From: Sphingomonas sp. 67-36
GTDB lineage: Bacteria > Pseudomonadota > Alphaproteobacteria > Sphingomonadales > Sphingomonadaceae
Assembly (NCBI GenBank): GCA_001897375.1
Contig: MKSU01000004.1
Location: 24,825 to 88,824 of the forward strand
DNA: 64,000 nt
Direction: 5' to 3'
The notes beneath the pieces are model-generated. The model worked only from the letters and a program-made list of their open reading frames with translations, did not search any database and had not been told where the DNA came from. The position numbers and the translations under genes were made by a program. Shown here piece after piece: positions 25,112-33,723 of this stretch (the first letter of the stretch is position 1; every line of letters starts with the position of its first letter).

Positions 25112-26446
25112 TCAAAACCCGCCGTGCAGGCGTAGCGCGATAACGTTGGCGGGGCCGCGATCGCGGTTGTAGCCGGGGTTGGCGATGAACTGATAGTCGA
25201 TCGTCACGTCGATGCCTTTGCGCGGCTGCCAGTCGTAATAAGCTTCCGCGATCGCCTCCGCGCCGAGATGGGGCAGGCGGCCGTCGCCGATCAGCACGCC
25301 GATCCCGCCAGCGTCGAGATACCGCCGGTGCTCCGCCGTGATGCCGTTGACCACCATCGCCAGCCCGACCGTGTCGTCCGCCCGGCCCCAATGCGCGCCC
25401 TTCAGCGCTCCGCCGATCGCGGCGCTGCGATCGACGTCGGTGAAGTCGTAGGGTTCGATCGCGCCGTCGGCCACGCCCGCGCGCGCGAACAGGCCGAGCG
25501 TGTCGGTCAGTTCCTGCTCCAGGTTCACGTCCATGCCGGGCCGGTTCATCACCCGCCGCACCAGCGCCGTGTCGGGGACGGCGCCGTTGCTCGCCGCCAG
25601 CGCGAGCGCGTCGTCGAAGCGGCCGAAGCGGCCGTGGTTGCGGAACAATGTCACCCGTACCGCGCCGGGGTGGCCGGCGATCGAATGGCGATGCTCGATT
25701 TCCAGATCGAGCTGGTTCTGGCTGAAATCCTGCTCCAGCGTCTCCCCGTTCGGCACTTTCGACAGGTTGAACGCGCCGAGCCGCAGCGTCCATGCACCCT
25801 GATACCATTCGGCCGCGACGCCGGTGCTGTAGCCCCAGGCATCTGCCGCATAATCGAACGTGCCCGCGTCGACGATCGCCCAGTTGAGGAAATCGCCGCG
25901 CGGATCATGGGCGTAGCGATTGGTGTCGAACACGTCGCCAACGCCGAACTTGCCGATCGTCAGCACCAGCCGGTCGGCGCGCCGGCGCCCCGCGAACTGG
26001 TTGGCGGCGGCCTCGACCGCCTCGCTGTCTCCGCCCAGCCCGATCGTCTGGCGGAAGAACAGGCGTTGCAGCCGGACATAGGGCGTGCTCCTGCCGACCT
26101 TATAGGCCTCCGCGCTGGGAAAGCCCGCGACGCCCAGCGTATCGGACAGCCCGAAGCCCTGATCGACCTCCGGGTTGATCCACGCCTCCGCCCCGTCCCA
26201 CGGCCGCACACCTGCGTAGAGCGTGGCGTCGAACGTCTCCCGCACCTGCCGGGGCGCCAGGCTGTTCGGCCCGGAATAGGGCGAGCGGAAGCCGAACACC
26301 CCCTGCGTCACCAGCGTCGCCTGCGCATGGACCGCCCAATCCGCGCTCCCCGTGTCCGGCGCGGCATCCTGTGCCAGCGCCGGGGCGGAGAGCAGCGCGC
26401 CGGCGAGCAGGATGGAGTGAGGGAGGAGAGGACGCCGGTTGGTCAA
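25112..26446 (-). CDS. OprB-like carbohydrate-selective porin
   Basis: Outer-membrane porin of about 444 residues. Signal peptide LLPHSILLAGALLSAPALAQ, then alternating beta-strands such as WAVHAQATLVTQGVFGFRSPYSG, ADRLVLTIGKFGVGDVFDTNRYAHDPRGDFLNW, GAWTLRLGAFNLS and a final aromatic-containing strand (NVIALRLHGGF), as in the OprB/alginate-type porin family. There is no ATG near the signal; the best start is the TTG at 26446 with AAGGAAG upstream (26452-26458), though the frame is open to 26533. It lies about 100 bases after phoU on the same strand, but a palindrome at 26508-26521 suggests its own control. Confidence 0.85.
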   Translation of the reverse strand: MTNRRPLLPHSILLAGALLSAPALAQDAAPDTGSADWAVHAQATLVTQGVFGFRSPYSGPNSLAPRQVRETFDATLYAGVRPWDGAEAWINPEVDQGFGLSDTLGVAGFPSAEAYKVGRSTPYVRLQRLFFRQTIGLGGDSEAVEAAANQFAGRRRADRLVLTIGKFGVGDVFDTNRYAHDPRGDFLNWAIVDAGTFDYAADAWGYSTGVAAEWYQGAWTLRLGAFNLSKVPNGETLEQDFSQNQLDLEIEHRHSIAGHPGAVRVTLFRNHGRFGRFDDALALAASNGAVPDTALVRRVMNRPGMDVNLEQELTDTLGLFARAGVADGAIEPYDFTDVDRSAAIGGALKGAHWGRADDTVGLAMVVNGITAEHRRYLDAGGIGVLIGDGRLPHLGAEAIAEAYYDWQPRKGIDVTIDYQFIANPGYNRDRGPANVIALRLHGGF

Positions 26447-26507
26447 GAAGACTTCCTTCGGAAACGGAATCGATCCTGATCTGCCGTCTGCCCGTCCACA
26501 TGTCCTG

Positions 26508-26521
26508 TTACGATATCGTAA
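26508..26521. promoter_or_regulatory. 14-base perfect palindrome upstream of the OprB-like porin
   Basis: TTACGATATCGTAA is a perfect palindrome 62 bases upstream of the proposed TTG start, in the gap between phoU and the porin gene. It is AT-rich in a GC-rich genome and looks like a repressor site. The binding protein is unknown. Confidence 0.5.
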
Positions 26522-26549
26522 GGTTGCCGACACTCCCCGTTCGCCGGGC

Positions 26550-27275
26550 TCACCCCGGTTCGTTGGCTCCGCCTTCGTCGATGCCCTGCTCCGCGCGCGA
26601 GGACAGTTTCGAGGAGGTGTAGGTCGAATAGATCAGTTCGGCGATGTTGGTCGCCTGATCGCCGGTCCGCTCCAGGCTCTTGGCCGCGAGCAGGAGCTGG
26701 CCGACCGCCGGAATGGTCGAGGCGTCGTTCGCCATCTGGGCGAGCAGCGCCAGGAACACGCGCTGATATTCCTCGTCGATGCGCGCATCGCCCTCATAGA
26801 CCGCCTTGGCTTTTTCCGGATCACGCGCGGCATAGGCGTTGAGCACGCCGACCAGCATGTCATAGGCGCGGGAGCCAAGCTCGCTCAGCACCCTGGCCGC
26901 GCGGCGCTCGGTCGGCGAGCGCATCGACGGCACCCGGCGCGCGACGCCCTTGGCATAATCCCCGACGCGCTCCAGATAGCCGGAGACGCGATGCGCCATC
27001 AGCACCTCGCGCAGATCGTCCGCGAAGGGGGAGCGGCGCATCAGCGTCTGGATCACCTGCTGGTCGATCCGGCGCTCGATCGCGTCGATCGCCGCGTCGC
27101 CCTCCACCACCTTGCGCGCGCGCTCGTCATCGGCGTCTGCCAGGGCGGAGAGCGCGTTGGCCAGCGCATATTCGGCCAGCCCGCCCATCTCCATCACGGC
27201 GGCGCGCAATCCGCCCAGTTCCGCATCGAATGCCGCGACGGTATGGCGATCGCCGCTGCCGGTATTGTCGTTCAT
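26550..27275 (-). CDS. phoU: Phosphate signalling protein PhoU
   Basis: Cytoplasmic helical-bundle protein that links the Pst transporter to the PhoR kinase and restrains the Pho regulon when phosphate is ample. It has 241 residues with two PhoU repeats: AELGGLRAAVMEMGGLAEYALANAL and AARDPEKAKAVYEGDARIDEEYQRVF, and the signature SLERTGDQATNIAELIYS near the end. The start at 27275 is 8 bases after pstB on the same strand, with GTGAGG-type purines upstream. It closes the pstSCAB-phoU operon. PhoR and PhoB genes are not in the window. Confidence 0.95.
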   Translation of the reverse strand: MNDNTGSGDRHTVAAFDAELGGLRAAVMEMGGLAEYALANALSALADADDERARKVVEGDAAIDAIERRIDQQVIQTLMRRSPFADDLREVLMAHRVSGYLERVGDYAKGVARRVPSMRSPTERRAARVLSELGSRAYDMLVGVLNAYAARDPEKAKAVYEGDARIDEEYQRVFLALLAQMANDASTIPAVGQLLLAAKSLERTGDQATNIAELIYSTYTSSKLSSRAEQGIDEGGANEPG

Positions 27276-27283
27276 CTCTTGCC

Positions 27284-28162
27284 TCACCCAAATCGGCCGG
27301 TGACATAGTCGCGCGTGCGCTTCAGCTTCGGCGCGGCGAAGAATTCTTCCGTCGGCCCGAACTCGATCATCCGGCCGAGGAACATGAAGCCGGTATGCTG
27401 CGCCAGCCGCGCGGCCTGGTGCAGATTGTGGGTGACGATCACGATCGTCACATTGTCGGTCAGCTCGTTGAGCGTGTCCTCCAGCTTCGCGGTGGAGATC
27501 GGGTCCAGCGCGGAGGCCGGCTCGTCGAGCAGCAGCACCTCCGGGTCGATCGCCAGCCCGCGCGCGACGCACAGCCGCTGCTGCTGCCCGCCCGACAGGC
27601 CGAGGCCGGATTCCCTGAGCTTGTCCTTCACCTCGTCCCACAAGGCGGCGCGGCGCAGCGCGCGTTCGACGATCTCGTCCATCTCCGCGCCCCGCACCTT
27701 CTTGTAGAGGCGAACGCCGAACGCGATGTTCTCGTAGATCGACATGGGGAAGGGCGTCGGCTTCTGGAACACCATGCCGACGCGCGCGCGCAGAGTCGCG
27801 AGATCCATGCGGTTCGGCGTAATCTCCGCCGCGTCGCCGTCGCGCGCGCGCAGACGGGCGACATTGGCCTTGTCGCCCAGCACGTCCTGTCCGTCGAGCA
27901 GGATACGGCCCACCGCATGCTGGCCCGAATAAAGCTCGTAGATGCGGTTCAGCGTGCGCAGCAGCGTCGACTTGCCGCAGCCGGACGGGCCGATCAGCGC
28001 GGTGATCCTGTTGCGCTCGACCGGCAGGTCGACGCCGAACAGCGTCTGCTTCTTGCCGTAGAAGAAGTCGAGATTGCGCGCCTCCAGGACGAGGTTTTCC
28101 GCCGGGGGCGCGGTGATCGAGCTTTCGACCGCCTCGCCCGCCTCGTTGTCGATGAGGCTCAT
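27284..28162 (-). CDS. pstB: Phosphate ABC transporter ATP-binding protein PstB, with a 20-residue insertion
   Basis: ATPase subunit of the high-affinity phosphate transporter. It has 292 residues, longer than the usual 255-260. Walker [10 protein letters not shown], signature [14 protein letters not shown], Walker [14 protein letters not shown] and switch histidine VTHNLHQA are intact. The N-terminus carries about 25 extra residues before [16 protein letters not shown]. Between ILLDGQDVL and [18 protein letters not shown] there are about 20 residues more than in E. coli PstB; at DNA level this lies between near-identical 17-base repeats 60 bases apart (27776-27792 and 27836-27852). The start overlaps the pstA stop by ATGA. 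Confidence 0.95.
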   Translation of the reverse strand: MSLIDNEAGEAVESSITAPPAENLVLEARNLDFFYGKKQTLFGVDLPVERNRITALIGPSGCGKSTLLRTLNRIYELYSGQHAVGRILLDGQDVLGDKANVARLRARDGDAAEITPNRMDLATLRARVGMVFQKPTPFPMSIYENIAFGVRLYKKVRGAEMDEIVERALRRAALWDEVKDKLRESGLGLSGGQQQRLCVARGLAIDPEVLLLDEPASALDPISTAKLEDTLNELTDNVTIVIVTHNLHQAARLAQHTGFMFLGRMIEFGPTEEFFAAPKLKRTRDYVTGRFG

Positions 28163-29010
28163 GATGCTTTCCTGTGGATGATCGCGCGTCCCGCGATGTT
28201 GATGGCCAGCACCGACGCCGCGATCAGCAGCGCGCCGGCCCAGGCGAGGCGCTGCCAGTCGTCATAGGCGCTGAGCGCGAACTGGAAGATGGTGGTGGGC
28301 AGGCTGGCGATCGGTTGCAGCAGGTTCATGCTGAAGAACTGGTTGCCGAGCGAGGTGAACAACAGCGGCGCCGTCTCGCCGGAGATGCGCGCGAAGCCGA
28401 GCAGGCCGGCGGTGAGCAGGCCGGTCGCCGCCGATCGCCACACGATCTTGCGCACGACGAAGGCGCGCGTCGCGCCCAGCGCCATGCCCGCCTCGCGCAA
28501 GGCGGTCGGTTGCAGCAGCAGGATATCCTCCGTCGTCCGCGTGACGATCGGCACCGCGAGGATGGCGAGCGCGATCGAGCCGGCGAGCGCGGAGAAATGA
28601 CCGATCACGTTGCGGACCAGCAGCTCCGACACGAACAGGCCGATCAGGATCGACGGCGCGGAGAGCAGGACGTCGTTGAGGAAGCGCACCGCATGGCCCA
28701 GCTTCGTCCGCCCGCCATATTCGGAGAGCCATGTCCCCGCGAGCACGCCGACCGCCACGGCGAACACCATCGCCAGCCCGCACAGGATCACCGAGCCGAC
28801 GATCGCGTTGAGCAGCCCGCCGCGCGATCCCGGCGCGGGCTGGGACATGGTGAACAAGTCGCCGTTGATCCCGCCGATGCCCTTCGACAGCAGCGACCAG
28901 CCGATCAGCGCCAGTGCGCCGAGCGCGATCACCGCCGTCAGCCCGCAGGCGGCAACGAAGATCAGGTTGACGATCGAGCGGCGGCGCGCGCGGGCGGTCA
29001 TCCGGGTCAT
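28159..29010 (-). CDS. pstA: Phosphate ABC transporter permease PstA
   Basis: Second membrane subunit of the phosphate transporter, 283 residues with six transmembrane helices. Family marks include [42 protein letters not shown], the EAA-loop region [20 protein letters not shown] and [18 protein letters not shown]. The ATG at 29010 overlaps the pstC stop, with a second in-frame ATG at 29001 as an alternative start. Order pstS-pstC-pstA-pstB-phoU is the standard one. Confidence 0.95.
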   Translation of the reverse strand: MTRMTARARRRSIVNLIFVAACGLTAVIALGALALIGWSLLSKGIGGINGDLFTMSQPAPGSRGGLLNAIVGSVILCGLAMVFAVAVGVLAGTWLSEYGGRTKLGHAVRFLNDVLLSAPSILIGLFVSELLVRNVIGHFSALAGSIALAILAVPIVTRTTEDILLLQPTALREAGMALGATRAFVVRKIVWRSAATGLLTAGLLGFARISGETAPLLFTSLGNQFFSMNLLQPIASLPTTIFQFALSAYDDWQRLAWAGALLIAASVLAINIAGRAIIHRKAS

Positions 29011-29942
29011 CGCGTCGTCCTCGCGAGCAGCAGGCGGGCGAGCGCCAGCACGCCGAAGGTGATGAGGAACAGCACCAGCCCGAGCGCGACCAGCGCGGCG
29101 CTGTGCATGTCGGTGCTGGCCTCGGCGAATTCGTTGGCGATCGTCGAGGCGATGGTGGAGCCCGAATCGAACAGGCTCTTGGGGAAGCCGTGCGAGTTGC
29201 CGATGATGAAGGTCACCGCCATCGTCTCGCCCAGCGCGCGCCCCAGCCCGAGCATGATGACGCCCAGCACGCCGGTGCGGACATAGGGGATGCAGATCCG
29301 CCACGTCACCTCGAACGAGGTGCAGCCGATGCCGAACCCCGCCTCGCGCACCTGCGCCGGGACGGTGAGCAGCAGCTCGCGGAACACCGCCGCCATATAA
29401 GGCAGGATCATGATGGCGAGGATGATCGAGGCGGTGAAGATATTGGCGCCGTTGGGCACGCCCTGCGTCAGCGTGTCGAGCCACGATCCGGGCGTGACCG
29501 CCATCGCCAGCGGTTGCTGCACGGCCCGCGCGAACCACGGCGCGAACACGAACAGGCCCCACATGCCATAGACGATCGAGGGGATGCCGGCGAGCAGCTC
29601 CACCGCCACCGCGATCGGCCGCGCGAGCCGCTCCGGCGCGAACTCGGTGAGGAACACCGCCACGCCGATCGCCAGCGGCAGCGCGATGGCGAGCGACAGG
29701 AAGGAAGTGACGAGCGTGCCGACGATCGGCCCCGCCGCGCCGTAGATATCGTCCACCGGGTTCCAGCGCTCGCTCGTCAGGAAGCCGAAGCCGAACTTGG
29801 CGAACGCCGGCCAGCCGCCGACCGCGAGGCTGACCACCACGCCCGCGAGGATCACGAGCAGCAGGGTCGCCGCCGACAGGCACAGGTAGCGGAAGATATC
29901 TTCGCCGAGCGGGCTGCGGCCGGCTGCGGTGGGATCGTTCAT
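29007..29942 (-). CDS. pstC: Phosphate ABC transporter permease PstC
   Basis: First membrane subunit of the phosphate transporter, 311 residues. Typical segments are GPIVGTLVTSFLSLAIALPLAIGVAVFLTEFAP, ELLAGIPSIVYGMWGLFVFAPW, the EAA-loop REAGFGIGCTSFEVTWRICIPY and LGRALGETMAVTFIIGNS. The ATG at 29942 follows AAGGAA at a good distance. The gap to pstS is 68 bases, so the operon probably continues through it. Confidence 0.95.
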   Translation of the reverse strand: MNDPTAAGRSPLGEDIFRYLCLSAATLLLVILAGVVVSLAVGGWPAFAKFGFGFLTSERWNPVDDIYGAAGPIVGTLVTSFLSLAIALPLAIGVAVFLTEFAPERLARPIAVAVELLAGIPSIVYGMWGLFVFAPWFARAVQQPLAMAVTPGSWLDTLTQGVPNGANIFTASIILAIMILPYMAAVFRELLLTVPAQVREAGFGIGCTSFEVTWRICIPYVRTGVLGVIMLGLGRALGETMAVTFIIGNSHGFPKSLFDSGSTIASTIANEFAEASTDMHSAALVALGLVLFLITFGVLALARLLLARTTR

Positions 29943-30010
29943 CCCGGTTCCTTGAATGGGGGAGGGGGGCGCGCCCGCGATGCCGGCGCGCCGCCCCGGG
30001 GGGCAAAGGA

Positions 30011-31045
30011 TCAGCGGGAGACGTAAACCGGCTTGCCGCCCGAGGTGACGTTCGTCGCCCATTGCTTGCGGATCGCGGCCTTCACCGGCGCCGGCAGCGG
30101 CACGAAGTCCAGCTTCGCCGCCTCGGCATCGCCGTTCTTGTATGCCCAATCGAAGAACTTCAGCACCGCCTGCCCGTTGGCGGCGTTGGTCTGGTTGCGG
30201 CGCATCAGGATGAAGGTCGCGCCGGTGATCGGCCACGCCGCCGCGCCCGGCTGGTCGAGCAGCAGCAGATAATTGCCCGGCGCGCTCGCCCAGCGCGCCC
30301 CGGCGGCGGCCGCCGCGAAGTTCGCTGCATTGGCCGGAACGAACTTGCCCGCCTTGTTCTGCACCGCCACGTAGGGGAGGTTGTTCTGCCTGGCATAGGC
30401 ATATTCGACGTAACCGATCGAGCCGGCGGTCTGCTTGACGAAGGCGGTCACGCCGTCATTGCCCTTGCCGCCGAGGCCGGTCGGCCATTCGACCGCGTCG
30501 CTCGCGCCGACCTTCTTCGCCCATTCGGCGTTCTTCATCGACAGATAGGAGGTGAACAGGAACGAGGTGCCCGAGCCGTCCGAACGGTGGACGACGGTGA
30601 TCGCCGCCGGCGGGATGCGCAGTTCCGGGTTCAGCCTGGTGATCGCCGGATCGTTCCAGCGGCGGATCTTGCCGAGGAAGATGTCGCCGAGCACCTGCCC
30701 GGTCAGATGCAGGCGGCCGGCGCGCAGGCCGTTGAAATTCACCACCGGCACGACGCCGCCCACGACGGTCGGGAACTGGTAAAGCCCGGCCTCGCTCAGT
30801 TCCTGCGGCTTCAGCGGCTTGTCGCTTGCGCCGAAATCGACGGTGCCGGCCTTGATCTGCTTGATGCCGCCGCCGGAGCCGATCGCCTGGTAATTCATGC
30901 GCTGGCTGGCCTGCTTGCTGTAGATCTCCGCCCAGCGGGCATAGATCGGGGCGGGGAAGGTCGCCCCCGCGCCGGAAATGTCAGCAGCGATGGCGGCGCC
31001 CCCAACGGCAACCGCCGCCGCGCCAATCACGAACTTCTTGAACAT
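30011..31045 (-). CDS. pstS: Periplasmic phosphate-binding protein PstS
   Basis: Phosphate-binding component of the ABC transporter, 344 residues. Signal peptide FKKFVIGAAAVAVGGAAIAA is followed by ISGAGATFPAPIYARW, the phosphate-contacting segments GSGGGIKQIKAGTVDFGASD and VVHRSDGSGTSFLFTSYLS, and TAGSIGYVEYAYA. Start at 31045 with GAGGAGC upstream. A Pho-box candidate lies at 31128-31145, so induction by PhoB under phosphate limitation is expected. It is preceded on the same strand by a porin gene that has its own Pho-box-like site. Confidence 0.96.
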   Translation of the reverse strand: MFKKFVIGAAAVAVGGAAIAADISGAGATFPAPIYARWAEIYSKQASQRMNYQAIGSGGGIKQIKAGTVDFGASDKPLKPQELSEAGLYQFPTVVGGVVPVVNFNGLRAGRLHLTGQVLGDIFLGKIRRWNDPAITRLNPELRIPPAAITVVHRSDGSGTSFLFTSYLSMKNAEWAKKVGASDAVEWPTGLGGKGNDGVTAFVKQTAGSIGYVEYAYARQNNLPYVAVQNKAGKFVPANAANFAAAAAGARWASAPGNYLLLLDQPGAAAWPITGATFILMRRNQTNAANGQAVLKFFDWAYKNGDAEAAKLDFVPLPAPVKAAIRKQWATNVTSGGKPVYVSR

Positions 31046-31127
31046 TGGATGCTCCTCAGATCCGAACGCGCGCAGCCCGATTCGCGCAGGATGTCCCACG
31101 TTGCTTCGGGTGCTCTGCGCGCGTTCG

Positions 31128-31145
31128 ATGACAGGTGTGTGACAA
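31128..31145 (-). promoter_or_regulatory. Pho box candidate upstream of pstS
   Basis: On the minus strand TTGTCAC (31145-31139), four bases, then CTGTCAT (31134-31128): two 7-base direct repeats in the spacing of the PhoB consensus, with 7 of 7 matches in the second repeat and 5 of 7 in the first. It is 83 bases upstream of the pstS start. Confidence 0.7.
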
Positions 31146-31146
31146 T

Positions 31147-32847
31147 TCAGAACGGGTAGTAACGGAGGCTGAAGAAGCCGATGTCCTCCTTGGCTGTCGG
31201 CGCGCCGCCCTGCGTGACCTCGAACGTGTCGCGCAGGGTGTGGCTGTACTGGATGCCGGCCTGCACGCGGCCCCACGGCCCCTGCATCATCCGCTGCCAG
31301 AAGCCGGCGGTGAGCTGCTTCACCGCCCTGGTCTGCACGGTGCAGGGCAGCGATGAGCCTTCGATCAGGCAGCCGGTGCCGATGAAGTTCGGGTTGCCGA
31401 GGCCGTAATTGACTCCGCCGACCGTGGCGTAATGCGCGTCCTCGCTTTCCTCGCCGCCGAACACGTAGATGTCGAGCGTCTTGGTCGGATGCGCGGTGAG
31501 GCCGCCGAGCAGCATGTATTCGCGCACCGGCGCCAGCGTGCCGTCCGGGTTGAACGTCACGTCCGGCAGCGCGCTCGCGCCGTAGCGCCCGATGCCCCGG
31601 CCGACGATCCCGCTGAATTGCACATCCAGCAGGCCGGGCACGATCTGGGTCGCGATGCCGCCGCCGACGCCCCAGCCGCGGAAGTTGCGGTTCGCGCCGT
31701 CCAGCCGCTCGTAGAAGTCGCGCACCATGCCGAACGCCTCGACATGCAGCGTGCGGCCGCCGGCATAGGCGCCTTCATAGGCGACCTTGCCGATCACGTC
31801 GGGATAGTGGTTGATCGACAGCGCGTTCTCGCTGATGCCGTTGCCGCCGAAGCCGCTGCCCGCCGGCACCGTGGTGACGAGGCTCGCGATCGCCGGGACG
31901 GTGCCGCCGAAGGTGGTCTGCGGATTTTCGAGCGAGAGCGCGAACCACCATTTCCTGTCCACGTCCACCGTCAGGCGAAGCTGCGGCTGGCGGGTGAAGA
32001 CGAAGCCGGGAACGTATTGCGCCTCGACCACCGGCGGGGTGACCTCGTTGCGCGGCGTGATGCCCTTGCCGTTCAGCGTGGCGAGCGACCAGTTCTGGCC
32101 GAACAGCAGATGCGCGGTGACGTCGTCGTTCAGCTTCTCGTCGACCGTGCCGTAGAGGTGGCGGATGCGCGGGCTGTATGAATTGGTCTGGTTCGAATTG
32201 GCGGTGACGCCGGCGGCCTGGAAGTCGAACTCGCCGTACATCGCGAGATGCGTCTGCTTGCCGGGATCGCCCTCGACCAGCAGCGACAGGCGGCTCTGGC
32301 GCGCCGTCATGCGATATTCGTGGGTGTTGGCCACACGGCTCTGCGGGAAGGGGATGTTGTTGAAACTCGACGCGATATCCGCGCCGGTGTTGTTGCTGCG
32401 GTAGATCGAGGTCATCTCGACGAAGCCGCCCGGCGTGATCCTGATGCCCTTGAAGGGCAGGTGATCGGGCTTCTCCATCTTGTCGATCCGGCGCGTCAGT
32501 TCCTCGTTCTGCTGCGTCAGCGAGGCGATCGCGGTGGCGCTGGCGCTGGCGGTATCGACCGCCGGCGCCGGGACGGGAGCGGCGGGCGGCGGCGCGGCGG
32601 CGAGACGGGTGGTGGCCGCCGACTGCTCGGCAAGCTGCTGGCGCAGGTCGGCGATCTCGGCGCGAAGCTGCGCGATCTCCTCGTGCACGCCATCGCTCGC
32701 GGCGGCGCGGCGCGGACGGGAACAATTGTGCTGCCGGCTTTTCGCGCCATGCGCGGCGCAGCGATGCGCCCCCGCCGGATCAGCCCATGCGCTTGTGCTG
32801 CATGCCAGCGCCATCGCCGACACGCCTAGGAAGAAGGCCCGTTTCAC
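31147..32847 (-). CDS. Outer-membrane porin with coiled-coil N-terminus, probable phosphate-regulated porin
   Basis: Outer-membrane protein of 566 residues. Signal peptide FFLGVSAMALACSTSAWA, a periplasmic coiled coil at about residues 55-80 (EIAQLRAEIADLRQQLAEQ) with a Pro/Ala-rich stretch and a second short coil (SLTQQNEELTRRIDKME), then a beta-barrel ending in FFSLRYYPF. The layout resembles DcaP/OprO-type porins. The start is GTG at 32847 with AAAGGG upstream. Its place directly upstream of pstS, and Pho-box-like repeats before both genes, suggest it imports phosphate or phosphorylated compounds across the outer membrane. Substrate selectivity is inference. Confidence 0.85.
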   Translation of the reverse strand: MKRAFFLGVSAMALACSTSAWADPAGAHRCAAHGAKSRQHNCSRPRRAAASDGVHEEIAQLRAEIADLRQQLAEQSAATTRLAAAPPPAAPVPAPAVDTASASATAIASLTQQNEELTRRIDKMEKPDHLPFKGIRITPGGFVEMTSIYRSNNTGADIASSFNNIPFPQSRVANTHEYRMTARQSRLSLLVEGDPGKQTHLAMYGEFDFQAAGVTANSNQTNSYSPRIRHLYGTVDEKLNDDVTAHLLFGQNWSLATLNGKGITPRNEVTPPVVEAQYVPGFVFTRQPQLRLTVDVDRKWWFALSLENPQTTFGGTVPAIASLVTTVPAGSGFGGNGISENALSINHYPDVIGKVAYEGAYAGGRTLHVEAFGMVRDFYERLDGANRNFRGWGVGGGIATQIVPGLLDVQFSGIVGRGIGRYGASALPDVTFNPDGTLAPVREYMLLGGLTAHPTKTLDIYVFGGEESEDAHYATVGGVNYGLGNPNFIGTGCLIEGSSLPCTVQTRAVKQLTAGFWQRMMQGPWGRVQAGIQYSHTLRDTFEVTQGGAPTAKEDIGFFSLRYYPF

Positions 32848-32904
32848 TATACCGCCCTTTCACCATTGGCTTTCTCCCGTGCGGCGGGCCAATAGGGGCG
32901 TTCG

Positions 32905-32922
32905 ATGACAGAATTGCGACAC
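32905..32922 (-). promoter_or_regulatory. Pho-box-like site upstream of the porin gene
   Basis: On the minus strand GTGTCGC, four bases, then CTGTCAT (32911-32905). The second repeat is perfect; the first matches only partly. The 14-base string GCGTTCGATGACAG at its + strand edge is identical to the one at the pstS box. A TATTGG follows 10 bases downstream on the minus strand as a possible -10. Confidence 0.5.
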
Positions 32923-32960
32923 GCATCGCGGAAGTGTCGCGCGGCGCAGCGGCGCCGGGT

Positions 32961-33719
32961 TTATAGCAGCAGATCCTGCGGGCTGGGCCGCCCGACATTG
33001 CCGCCGCCGCGCCGCCGCGCCATCTCCGTCTCGGCGGTGAAGCGGATGTCGGGATCGCGATCGGTGAGGAATCCGATCAGGCTGTCCTCGTCGATCTCGC
33101 GCCAGTCCTTGCCGCGATCGGGGCCGTAGCGGACGCGCGGCAGCAGCCCCGGCAGGCGCGACCATTCGAGGAGCTGGGCGAGGCTCGCCTCGTTGAGCAT
33201 GTCGCGCAGGTGGAAGGCGGTGACATAGGCGTCGGGAAAGGCGCGATGCGCGGGCAGCCCGCGCTCGTGTACCAGCCCCTCCGGCTTGCGCCAGTAGCGC
33301 AGCACCTGATTGGAGAAGCTCGGCGAATCCGGCCATAGCCGGAGCGCGCATTTCCACGTGCAGATCCATTCCGCGCCGTGGGTAAGCGCCGGGGTGCAGA
33401 ACACCTGCTCGAAATCCGCCCGATGCGCGGCGAGCGCGACGCGGCGCGGCCACGGATCGAGCACCTGCCGCGCGACGTCATGCCACCACGGCGCATCGGC
33501 GACATCCTCGTCGCGGATATGGTGGATCGCCTGCGTGATCGGCGGCATCGGGCGGCCGGGATTGACCATGCGGTTGCCGCCGTCGCCCGACAGCTCCCAC
33601 CGGCCGTCGGCGCCGAGCGCCACGTCCTGCCAGCCGATCTCGCACACCCCGTGCTGGGGCGGGGCGGGGCCGGTGGTTTCGAGATCGACGACGCGGATGA
33701 TGCTTGGCGTGGGACGCAT
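32961..33719 (-). CDS. DnaQ-like 3'-5' exonuclease family protein
   Basis: DEDDh exonuclease-fold protein of 252 residues. Exo I is VVDLETTGPAPPQHGVCEIGW, a middle AHRADFEQVF and Exo III HRAFPDAYVT supply the acidic residues and histidine, so it is likely active on DNA or RNA 3' ends. The C-terminal 70 residues (LPGLLPRVRYGPDRGKDWREID and a basic tail) occur in related proteins of this group. The start at 33719 is 4 bases after the phosphohexomutase stop; the frame is open from 33749. It is the last gene of the mipZ unit. Its repair or editing role is not known. Confidence 0.85.
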   Translation of the reverse strand: MRPTPSIIRVVDLETTGPAPPQHGVCEIGWQDVALGADGRWELSGDGGNRMVNPGRPMPPITQAIHHIRDEDVADAPWWHDVARQVLDPWPRRVALAAHRADFEQVFCTPALTHGAEWICTWKCALRLWPDSPSFSNQVLRYWRKPEGLVHERGLPAHRAFPDAYVTAFHLRDMLNEASLAQLLEWSRLPGLLPRVRYGPDRGKDWREIDEDSLIGFLTDRDPDIRFTAETEMARRRGGGNVGRPSPQDLLL

Positions 33720-33723
33720 CGCC

